A stretch of 64,000 bases of DNA from Nocardia mexicana NBRC 108244 (GTDB taxonomy: Bacteria > Actinomycetota > Actinomycetes > Mycobacteriales > Mycobacteriaceae). The DNA lies in NCBI RefSeq assembly GCF_001613165.1, contig NZ_BDBV01000052.1:1-64000 (forward strand). The letters run 5' to 3'. Below, in pieces: positions 57,488-64,000 of this stretch; position 1 is the stretch's first letter, and each line of letters opens with the position of its first letter. Both the position numbers and the translations under genes were made by a program. Below the pieces are notes generated by a model. That model was not told where the DNA came from. It saw nothing but the letters and a program-made list of their open reading frames with translations, and ran no database searches.

Positions 57488-59875
57488 GTGACCATCGCCA
57501 CCACTGACGAGCATAAAGCCGTTCAGGAGTCGATGCGCGGATGGGCCGCGGCGGTACGCCCGATTGCAACCATGCGCAGCGGCGATCCGGGATACTGGCG
57601 CGAATTCTGGCCGAGTCTGGTCGGTCTCGGCGTGTTCCGCGTCGCCCTACCCGAAGCCGCAGGTGGCGCCGACGGATCCGTGAACGACCTGGCGGTTCTC
57701 ATCGAGCAGGCGGCCCACGATCTGGTGGGTGGGCCGATCTCGGCGACCGCGCTCACCGGCCTCGTTACCGGCGGAGCATTGGACGAGGATACGCCCGGCG
57801 GCATCGCCCTGGGCGACCCGGTTGCGGTGCCGGACAACGGGACCGGCGACCTGGTGCTGACGGGCGTGTGGGAAACGGTACTGGGTGCGGCGGAGGGCAC
57901 GGCCGTGCTGCTGCCGGTCGAACTCCCCTCGTCTTCCCGGCATGCAGAGTCGACCTCGCACTCCCGGCATGCTTTTGGCCGGGATCTCGCTGGGGATTCC
58001 GGCCAAAAGCACGCCGGAAATGCGGAGGTCCGGCAGGCGTGGTGCCTCGTTGAGCCAGGCGCCGAGGGCCTGCGGATCGAGGACCTGCCCCCGCTGGATC
58101 CGAGTACCCCGCTGGCCCGCGTGCACTGTTCCGGCGTGCGTGTCACGGCCGATCGGATCTTCGAACCCCCCTATGCCGTAGGGGATCTGACCGCGGCGCT
58201 GGTGGCCGCGGAGCTGGCCGGGATCGCGGGCTGGTGCCTCGAGACGGCGACCGACTACGCCAAGGTGCGCGAGCAGTTCGGGCGCAAGATCGGCGAATTC
58301 CAAGCGGTCAAGCACATCTGCGCGGGCATGCTGTGCCGCGCCGAGCTGATCCGCGCGGTCGCCGCCGATGCGGCCGCGGCCGTCGACAATCGCAGTGACG
58401 AACTGCCGCTGGCCGCCGCCATCGCGATGTCGGTATCCCTCGACGCGGCGGTGGAGACTGCCAAGGACTGCATACAGGTCCTCGGCGGCATCGGATTCAC
58501 CTGGGAGCACGACGCGCACCTGTATCTGCGCCGGGCGGTCGCCCTGCGGCAACTGCTGGGCGGCGGGTCGGTCTGGCGTGCCCGCGTGACGGAACTCGTG
58601 CGAGCGGGCAAGCGCCGCACCGTCGGCCTGGATCTGGGGGCCGACCTCACCTCGCCTCCCCCGGAAGGCGAAGCCTCTTCGTCTTCCGGGCGTGCCGACG
58701 TCACGTCGTCTTCCCGGCGTGCCGACGACTCTTCGTCTTCCCGGCATGCTTTTGGCCGGGATTCCGGAGTGGCGCAGGGTGACGTGGCGGCCTGGGAGGC
58801 CGTGGGATTGAGCGCGGCCGACGCCGTCGAACTCGGCGCGGATATTGCCCGCATCGCCGCCCTCCCGGCCGAGCAGCAGCGCGATGCGCTGGTGGACACC
58901 GGACTGCTGGCCCCGCACTGGCCCGTGCCCTACGGCCGCGGGGCGGGCCCGATCCTGCGCTCGCTGATCGATGAGCAGGTGCGCGGCGCCGGAATCACGG
59001 TGCCGGACATCCAGATCGGCAACTGGGCGGTGCCCACGCTGCTGCAGTACGGCACGCCGGAGCAGGTCGAGCGCTTCGTGCAGCCGACGCTGCGGGGCGA
59101 GGTGGTCTGGTGCCAGCTGTTCAGCGAGCCCGAGGCCGGATCCGACCTGGCGGCGTTGCGCACCACGGCGACCCGCGTGGACGGCGGCTGGAAGCTGCGC
59201 GGCCAGAAGGTGTGGACGTCGCTGGCGAACGTGGCGAACTGGGGAATCTGCCTGGCTCGCACCGATGCCGAGGTGCCCAAGCACCGCGGCATCAGCTACT
59301 TCCTGGTCGATATGAACAGCCCGGGCATCGACATCCGGCCGCTGGTGCAGATCACCGGGGAGGCGCGTTTCTCCGAGGTCTTCCTCGACGAGGTATTCGT
59401 CCCCGACGACTGCCTGGTCGGCGAATTGGGCGGGGGCTGGAAAATCGCCCGCTCCACGCTGTCCTCGGAACGGGTCGCCATGGGCGGCAGCGGAATCGGG
59501 GAGGAATTGGAAACCCTGATCGCCACCGCTCCGGCCGACGGACCGGGTGCCGAATTGATTGCCGATCGTCTCGGCGATTTGGTTGCCCAATCGGTCGCTG
59601 GGTTATTGCTGGAAACCCGAGCAGCGCAGCGAATGCTCGCCGGAATTGACCCCGGACCGCAGAGCAGCGTGCGCAAACTGGTCGGTGTTCGCCATCGTCA
59701 GGCGGTCGCCGAGTTCGCCGTCGAACTCGCCGGTGTCGCGGGCGCTCAGGAATCGGATGTGGTGAAAGAATTCCTGTTAACACGCTGTTTGTCGATCGCG
59801 GGGGGAACCGAGCAGATCCTTTTGACCGTGGCCGGCGAACGGATTCTCGGGCTCCCGCGCGAATCGCACGGCTGA
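57488..59875 (+). CDS. fadE34: Steroid side-chain acyl-CoA dehydrogenase FadE34 (ChsE3-like) with repeat insertions
   Basis: A 795-residue protein made of two fused acyl-CoA dehydrogenase halves (~1-385 and ~435-795), as in M. tuberculosis FadE34, which acts on the five-carbon steroid side chain. FREQFGRKIGEFQAVKHI-type and QVLGGIGFTWEHDAHLYLRR motifs mark the first half; LFSEPEAGSDLAALRT, GQKVWTSLANVANW and SIAGGTEQILLTVAGERILG mark the second. It is ~80 residues longer than the homologue because of Ser/Arg/His-rich insertions at ~147-182 and ~389-429 encoded by palindromic repeats. The frame stays open through both. Divergent from kstR. Confidence 0.93.
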   Translation: MTIATTDEHKAVQESMRGWAAAVRPIATMRSGDPGYWREFWPSLVGLGVFRVALPEAAGGADGSVNDLAVLIEQAAHDLVGGPISATALTGLVTGGALDEDTPGGIALGDPVAVPDNGTGDLVLTGVWETVLGAAEGTAVLLPVELPSSSRHAESTSHSRHAFGRDLAGDSGQKHAGNAEVRQAWCLVEPGAEGLRIEDLPPLDPSTPLARVHCSGVRVTADRIFEPPYAVGDLTAALVAAELAGIAGWCLETATDYAKVREQFGRKIGEFQAVKHICAGMLCRAELIRAVAADAAAAVDNRSDELPLAAAIAMSVSLDAAVETAKDCIQVLGGIGFTWEHDAHLYLRRAVALRQLLGGGSVWRARVTELVRAGKRRTVGLDLGADLTSPPPEGEASSSSGRADVTSSSRRADDSSSSRHAFGRDSGVAQGDVAAWEAVGLSAADAVELGADIARIAALPAEQQRDALVDTGLLAPHWPVPYGRGAGPILRSLIDEQVRGAGITVPDIQIGNWAVPTLLQYGTPEQVERFVQPTLRGEVVWCQLFSEPEAGSDLAALRTTATRVDGGWKLRGQKVWTSLANVANWGICLARTDAEVPKHRGISYFLVDMNSPGIDIRPLVQITGEARFSEVFLDEVFVPDDCLVGELGGGWKIARSTLSSERVAMGGSGIGEELETLIATAPADGPGAELIADRLGDLVAQSVAGLLLETRAAQRMLAGIDPGPQSSVRKLVGVRHRQAVAEFAVELAGVAGAQESDVVKEFLLTRCLSIAGGTEQILLTVAGERILGLPRESHG
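57933..58024 (+). repeat. REP-like repeats inside fadE34, first insertion
   Basis: TCCCGGCATGC units start near 57935 and 57962. The second continues as TTTTGGCCGGGAT, and then ATTCCGGCC..AAAGCACGCCGGAAAT runs the other way (57996-58021). This is a two-copy, head-to-head arrangement read in frame as SSSRHAESTSHSRHAFGR and onward. Confidence 0.75.
58680..58766 (+). repeat. REP-like repeats inside fadE34, second insertion
   Basis: Three tandem TCTTCC(C/G)GG-CGTGCC/CATGC units (near 58682, 58709 and 58736), the last running into TTTTGGCCGGGATTCCGG. In frame they encode repeated SSSSGRAD/SSSRRADD/SSSSRHAFGRD. The insertion falls in the linker between the two dehydrogenase halves. Confidence 0.75.
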
Positions 59876-59902
59876 CTCCACATCTGACACGGGAGCAATG
59901 AA

Positions 59903-60967
59903 TTGGACTTCAATAGGGACGAGAGCCAGGACGCTGTCGCCGAGGTTGTCGTAAGTTTGCTGGAACGCAACAGCGCGCGCGATAACGAGCTCTGGCCGAC
60001 ACTCGTCGACAGCGGTTTGCTGGCGGTCGCGCTACCGGAACGCTTCGGTGGCGACGATATGGGACTGCTCGAGGTCTCGGCCATGCTGACCGAGCTGGCC
60101 ACCGACGCCGTGCAGGTGCCCGCGCTGGCCACGCTCGGGTTCGGGGTGCTGCCGCTGGTGGGCCGGGTACCGGACGCGCTGGCGGAGAAGATCTTTCCGG
60201 CTGTGGCCAAGGGCGCGGTGCTGACCGCGGCGCTGCACGAGCCCGGCGCGCCGTTCGCGCTGAAGCCGGAGACGACCGCGGTGGCCGACGGCGACGTGGT
60301 GCGGATCAGCGGCCGCAAGATCGCGGTGCCGTACGCCGAGCAGGCGCAGTGGCTGCTGGTGCCGACGGACTCCGGAATCGCCGTGGTGGACGCCGATACG
60401 CCGGGCGTCACCCGGGTGGCGAGTCCGGCTTCCACGGGTGCCCCGGAGTTCTCCGTGCATCTCGAGGGCGCCGAGATCCCCGCGGAGCAGCTACTGCCGG
60501 ACGGCATCGCCGACCTGCACCGGCTGGCATTGGCGTCGATCGGCGCGGTCGCCGACGGACTGCTGAAGGGTGTGCTGACACTGACCGCCGAGCACGTGCG
60601 GACCCGGCATCAGTTCGGCCGCCCGCTGGCGGAATTCCAGGCGGTGGCCCAGCAGATCGGCGACGTCTACGTCGTCTCGCGCACGCTGCACGCGGCCGCG
60701 CTGTCGGCGAACTGGGCTCTGGCGCAAGAGGATCAGAGCCCCGAACATCGCGAGCGGGTCGACAACGACCTGGACGTGCTCGCCTACTGCGTGGCCTCGG
60801 ACCTACCCGCGGCCATGCAGAAGTGTCACCACCTACACGGCGGCATCGGTGTGGACGTGACCCATCCGCTGCATCGCTACTACTCACAGGCCAAGGACAT
60901 CGCCCGCTGGCTAGGCGGCGCGTCGTTCCGGCTGGATCGTTTGGGAGCCAGATGTTCATCGACCTGA
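59903..60967 (+). CDS. chsE1: Acyl-CoA dehydrogenase ChsE1 (FadE28-like)
   Basis: A 354-residue subunit. In mycobacteria ChsE1-ChsE2 is an alpha2beta2 dehydrogenase acting on the three-carbon (propionyl-CoA) steroid side chain. Seen here: MDFNRDESQDAVAEVVVSLL at the start, HQFGRPLAEFQAVAQQIGDVYV, and CHHLHGGIGVDVTHPLHRYYSQAKDIARWLGG at the C-terminus. The start codon is TTG at 59903 with GGGAG seven bases upstream; a nearby ATG is out of frame. The gene begins 27 bases after fadE34 and overlaps chsE2 by 16 bases. Confidence 0.92.
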   Translation: MDFNRDESQDAVAEVVVSLLERNSARDNELWPTLVDSGLLAVALPERFGGDDMGLLEVSAMLTELATDAVQVPALATLGFGVLPLVGRVPDALAEKIFPAVAKGAVLTAALHEPGAPFALKPETTAVADGDVVRISGRKIAVPYAEQAQWLLVPTDSGIAVVDADTPGVTRVASPASTGAPEFSVHLEGAEIPAEQLLPDGIADLHRLALASIGAVADGLLKGVLTLTAEHVRTRHQFGRPLAEFQAVAQQIGDVYVVSRTLHAAALSANWALAQEDQSPEHRERVDNDLDVLAYCVASDLPAAMQKCHHLHGGIGVDVTHPLHRYYSQAKDIARWLGGASFRLDRLGARCSST

Positions 60968-62121
60968 CGGCCGAGCAGCGCCGGCTGCGTGACGAATTGC
61001 GTTCTTACTTCGCCGATCTCGTGACTCCCGAGGAGGAGGCCGAGATGTCGGTGAACCGGCACGGCGACGCCTACCGCGCGGTGGTGCGGCGCATGGGCCG
61101 CGACGGCCGCCTCGGGGTGGGCTGGCCGAAGGAGTACGGCGGGCAGGGATTCGGGCCGGTCGAACAGCAGATCTTCTACAACGAGGCCGCGCGGGCGGAT
61201 GTGCCGCTGCCGCTGGTCACGCTCATGACGGTCGGCCCGACCCTGCAGCAGTTCGGCACCGAGGAGCAGAAGAGAAAGTTCCTGCCCGCAATCCTTTCCG
61301 GCGATGTACATTTCGCGATCGGCTACTCCGAGCCCGAGGCGGGCACCGACCTGGCGTCGCTGCGCACCAGCGCGGTGCGCGATGCGGACGGCGACTGGAT
61401 CGTCAACGGGCAGAAGATCTTCACCACCGGTGCGCACGAGGCCGACTACGTGTGGCTGGCCTGCCGCACCGGCACGGCCGAGTCTCGGCACCGCGGCATC
61501 ACGATCCTGATCGTGGACACCAAGGATCCGGGCTACTCGTGGACGCCGATCATCACCTGCGACGGCGCGCACCACACCAACGCCACCTACTTCGACAACG
61601 TGCGGGTGTCGGCGAATATGCTTGTCGGCGAGGAGAACCGGGGCTGGAAGCTGATCACCACCCAGCTCAATCACGAGCGGGTGAGCCTGGGGCCGTCCGG
61701 CAAGATCGAGCAGCTCTACGACCGCGCGCGGGACTTCGCGCGGCGGCAGGGGGTGCTGGGCGAGGCCGACGTGCGGCGCTCGCTGGGTCGCATGCACGCC
61801 ATGGTCCGGCTCAACGAGCTGCTGAACTGGCAGGTGGCCGCCGATGCGGGGAATGCCGAGAGCGATCCGTCCGGCGTGATCGCGGATGCCTCCGCGACCA
61901 AGGTCTTTTCGACCGAATCGCTGCAGGAGGCGGGGCGGCTGGCCGAGGAGATCGTCGGGCGGTACGGCGATCCGGCGGATCCGCCGACCGCTGAACTGCT
62001 GCACTGGCTGGACCGGCGCACCAAGCAGAACCTGGTGGTGACCTTCGGCGGCGGCGTCAACGAGATCATGCGTGAACTCATCGCCACCGCCGGGCTGCAG
62101 CTGCCGCGCGTACCGAGATAG
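60952..62121 (+). CDS. chsE2: Acyl-CoA dehydrogenase ChsE2 (FadE29-like)
   Basis: A 389-residue partner of ChsE1. Blocks include VGWPKEYGGQGFGPVEQQIFYNE-type sequence in the N-terminal helical domain, IGYSEPEAGTDLASLRT (FAD/substrate contacts), GQKIFTTGAHEADYVWLA, and FGGGVNEIMRELIATAGL at the end. The ATG at 60952 has GGGAG five bases upstream and lies inside the end of chsE1, which favours co-folding of the two subunits. It is ten bases from chsH2. Confidence 0.93.
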   Translation: MFIDLTAEQRRLRDELRSYFADLVTPEEEAEMSVNRHGDAYRAVVRRMGRDGRLGVGWPKEYGGQGFGPVEQQIFYNEAARADVPLPLVTLMTVGPTLQQFGTEEQKRKFLPAILSGDVHFAIGYSEPEAGTDLASLRTSAVRDADGDWIVNGQKIFTTGAHEADYVWLACRTGTAESRHRGITILIVDTKDPGYSWTPIITCDGAHHTNATYFDNVRVSANMLVGEENRGWKLITTQLNHERVSLGPSGKIEQLYDRARDFARRQGVLGEADVRRSLGRMHAMVRLNELLNWQVAADAGNAESDPSGVIADASATKVFSTESLQEAGRLAEEIVGRYGDPADPPTAELLHWLDRRTKQNLVVTFGGGVNEIMRELIATAGLQLPRVPR

Positions 62122-62130
62122 GAGTTTCCA

Positions 62131-63075
62131 ATGCCGGAAACCATGACAGCGGAACAGATCTCCGCGGCCGGGGAACGGATCAGGGACAAGGGGGAGTGCG
62201 CACCGCGCGTGGCGCGCGATCCGGTCAACCAGCCCATGATCAACAACTGGGTCGAGGCCATCGGCGACGCCAACCCGATCTACGTCGACGAGCAGGCCGC
62301 CCGGGACGCCGGGCATCCGGGCATCGTCGCCCCGCCCGCAATGGCGCAGGTGTGGTCGATGCCGGGGCTGCACGGGGCGCGCCCGGCCGACGACCCGATG
62401 AACGCGGTCAACGACCTGCTCGACGCCGCGGGCTACACGTCGGTGGTGGCGACCAACTGCGAGCAGACCTATCACCGGTATCTGGAGCTGGGTGAGCGGG
62501 TCGAGGCACGCACCCGGCTGCAGGATCTGGTGGGGCCCAAGCGAACCGGACTCGGCGAGGGCTGGTTCGCGACCTACATCCTGACCTGGTATGTGGGCGA
62601 CGAGGCGGTCACCGAGATGTCGTTCCGGATGCTGAAGTTCGCGCCCGGTACGGCGAAACCGGCTGCCGCGCAGGAGGATCTGAGCAAGCGGGCCCGTCCG
62701 ACCGTCTCGAAGGACACCGAATTCTTCTGGGAGGGAACGAAGGCCGGGGAGCTGCGCATTCAGCGACTGCCCGACGGTACGCTGCGGCACCCGCCGGTGC
62801 CCGCGCTGTGGGAGGACAAGACCAAGCCGACCGACTACGTGGTGGCCTCCGGTCGTGGCACGGTGTTCAGCTACGTCGTGCACCACGCGCCGAAGGTGCC
62901 CGGACGGCAGGTGCCCTACGTGGTGGCGCTGGTCGAGTTGGAGGAGGGCGTGCGGGTGCTCGGCGAGCTGCGCGGCGTCGAACCCGATGCAGTGCGCATT
63001 GGGCAGTCGGTCGAGGTGGCCTTCGAGAAGCTCGACGACGACAACACGCTGCCGTACTGGAAGGTGAGCGAATGA
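62131..63075 (+). CDS. chsH2: Steroid enoyl-CoA hydratase subunit ChsH2 (MaoC-like plus DUF35)
   Basis: A 314-residue two-domain protein. Residues ~1-175 are a MaoC-like hotdog domain (NNWVEAIGDANPIYVDEQAA, GIVAPPAMAQVW), and ~190-314 are a DUF35 OB-fold (DTEFFWEGTKAGELRIQ, GRGTVFSYVVHHAPKVPG). In mycobacteria ChsH2 pairs with ChsH1 to hydrate the 22-oyl enoyl-CoA, and its DUF35 domain holds the aldolase Ltp2. No Cys zinc ribbon is seen in the DUF35 part. GAGTTTCC precedes the ATG; the stop overlaps chsH1 (ATGA). Confidence 0.92.
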   Translation: MPETMTAEQISAAGERIRDKGECAPRVARDPVNQPMINNWVEAIGDANPIYVDEQAARDAGHPGIVAPPAMAQVWSMPGLHGARPADDPMNAVNDLLDAAGYTSVVATNCEQTYHRYLELGERVEARTRLQDLVGPKRTGLGEGWFATYILTWYVGDEAVTEMSFRMLKFAPGTAKPAAAQEDLSKRARPTVSKDTEFFWEGTKAGELRIQRLPDGTLRHPPVPALWEDKTKPTDYVVASGRGTVFSYVVHHAPKVPGRQVPYVVALVELEEGVRVLGELRGVEPDAVRIGQSVEVAFEKLDDDNTLPYWKVSE

Positions 63076-63488
63076 CAGCCACGTTGGAACCCGGTGCGGT
63101 GCAGGTCGGTACGACGCTGCCCGAGCTGGTCATCCACGCCGATCCGACGTTCGTGGTCAGCACCGCGCTGGCCACCCGGGACTTCCAGGACGTGCACCAC
63201 GACCGGGACAAGGCCGTCGAGCGCGGCTCGAAGGACATCTTCGTCAACATCCTCACCGACACCGGGCTGGTGCAGCGGTTCGTCACCGACTGGGCCGGGC
63301 CGGGCGCGCGCGTGAAGTCGCTGAAGCTGCGGCTGGGGGTGCCGCTGTACGCGGGCGACACCCTGACGTTGAGCGGCACCGTGACCGCGGTCGAGGGCGG
63401 CGAGATCCATATCGACGTGGTCGGCCGCGACAGCCTCGGCGATCACATCACGGCGAAAGCCGTTATCGCACTGCAGGAGACGGCGTGA
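63072..63488 (+). CDS. chsH1: Steroid enoyl-CoA hydratase subunit ChsH1 (MaoC-like)
   Basis: A 138-residue hotdog protein supplying the hydratase active site. The catalytic pair is D37 and H42 in ATRDFQDVHHDRD, spaced as in MaoC hydratases, followed by GSKDIFVNILTDTGLVQRF. The ATG overlaps the chsH2 stop and its own TGA overlaps the ltp2 GTG, so chsH2-chsH1-ltp2 are tightly coupled, matching their complex. Confidence 0.93.
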   Translation: MTATLEPGAVQVGTTLPELVIHADPTFVVSTALATRDFQDVHHDRDKAVERGSKDIFVNILTDTGLVQRFVTDWAGPGARVKSLKLRLGVPLYAGDTLTLSGTVTAVEGGEIHIDVVGRDSLGDHITAKAVIALQETA

Positions 63489-64000
63489 GTAGTTCATTGA
63501 GCGGTAAGTCCGCCATCGTCGGCATCGGCGCCACCGACTTCTCCAAGGATTCCGGGCGCAGCGAACTGCGGCTGGCCGCCGAGGCGGTCACGGCCGCGCT
63601 GCACGATGCGGGTCTGAAGCCCGCGGATGTGGACGGCCTGACGACCTTCACGATGGACACCAACACCCAGGCCGCCGTGGCCCGGGCGGCCGGTATCCCG
63701 AATCTGAAGTTCTTCAGCAACATTCCGTTCGGCGGCGGGGCTGCGTGCGCGACCGTGCAGCAGGCGGCGATGGCGGTCGCGACCGGCGTCGCCGATGTGG
63801 TGGTCGCCTACCGTGCGTTCAACGAGCGCTCGGGGCACCGATTCGGCCAGTTCGCAACGCATTTGGCGACCGCGGCCACCTCCTCCGGCGTCGATGCGGC
63901 GTGGGCGTACCCGCAGGGGCTGGGGACACCGGCGGCCCAGGTCGCCATGGTCGCTCGGCGGTACATGCACGTATACGGCGCCACCAATGCGGATTTCGGG
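63485..64000 (+). CDS. ltp2: Lipid-transfer/thiolase-like aldolase Ltp2 (partial)
   Basis: The first 172 codons of a thiolase-fold protein of the SCPx/lipid-transfer group; the rest lies beyond the window. It begins MSSSLSGKSAIVGIGATDFSKDSGRSE and contains FFSNIPFGGGAACATVQQAAMAV, typical of Ltp2. In mycobacteria Ltp2 is a retro-aldolase that removes the last propionyl-CoA from the steroid side chain while bound to ChsH2. The GTG start overlaps the chsH1 stop. Confidence 0.92.
   Translation, partial: MSSSLSGKSAIVGIGATDFSKDSGRSELRLAAEAVTAALHDAGLKPADVDGLTTFTMDTNTQAAVARAAGIPNLKFFSNIPFGGGAACATVQQAAMAVATGVADVVVAYRAFNERSGHRFGQFATHLATAATSSGVDAAWAYPQGLGTPAAQVAMVARRYMHVYGATNADFG

Noticed and set aside
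57488..59875. fadE34 as a pseudogene because of its low-complexity segments
   Set aside because: The frame is continuous from start to stop, and motifs on both sides of each insertion are intact.

Overview
The window comes from the chromosome of a high-GC mycolic-acid actinobacterium, most likely a Nocardia. I infer this from GC-rich codon use, the presence of Lsr2, CarD, MhuD, KstR, RadA/DisA and ClpC1, and gene order that follows the M. tuberculosis stretch from ftsH (Rv3610c) to fadE34 (Rv3573c), recalled from memory. No rRNA, tRNA, insertion sequence, prophage or CRISPR array was seen.

1-19.6 kb: a partial Lys/Ala-rich protein, a PucR regulator, DUF2277 and DUF1266 proteins and a PH-like protein precede a long rightward run. 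That run is ftsH, folE-folP-folB-folK (folate), DUF3180, DUF6779, a DUF2520 reductase-like protein, panC-panD-coaX (pantothenate/CoA), a cysteine dioxygenase-rhodanese pair behind a putative Cys-Cys leader peptide, lysS, lsr2, an FHA protein and a secreted lipase with a double palindromic operator.

19.6-35.4 kb: clpC1 with a ClgR-like box, then an accessory stretch. It holds a PhyH-family dioxygenase, small membrane proteins, a DUF1877 protein, a VWA protein, a two-component system next to an ABC exporter, a TetR/SMR efflux pair with palindromic operators, an OsmC protein, CbtBA cobalt uptake under a cobalamin riboswitch, and a membrane-anchored GH65 acid trehalase.

35.4-53.7 kb: mhuD and a hydrolase, an acyl-CoA dehydrogenase and an enoyl-CoA hydratase. 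Then comes the block rlmB-cysS-ispF-ispD-carD / lpqE-radA-disA / Rv3587c-like-canB / mutY, which is inverted relative to M. tuberculosis. A Uma2 protein and a znuACB-type metal ABC transporter with a Zur-like box follow.

53.7-64 kb: an OtsB-GH15 fusion enzyme, then the steroid side-chain locus. KstR is divergent from fadE34-chsE1-chsE2-chsH2-chsH1-ltp2 (ltp2 runs off the end), with a perfect KstR operator between. FadE34 carries two low-complexity insertions made of a palindromic repeat that also lies between genes elsewhere in the window.

The most noteworthy signals are the cysteine leader peptide before cdo, the repeat-derived insertions in FadE34, the operator pair before the lipase, the OtsB-GH15 fusion and the many apparently leaderless promoters.
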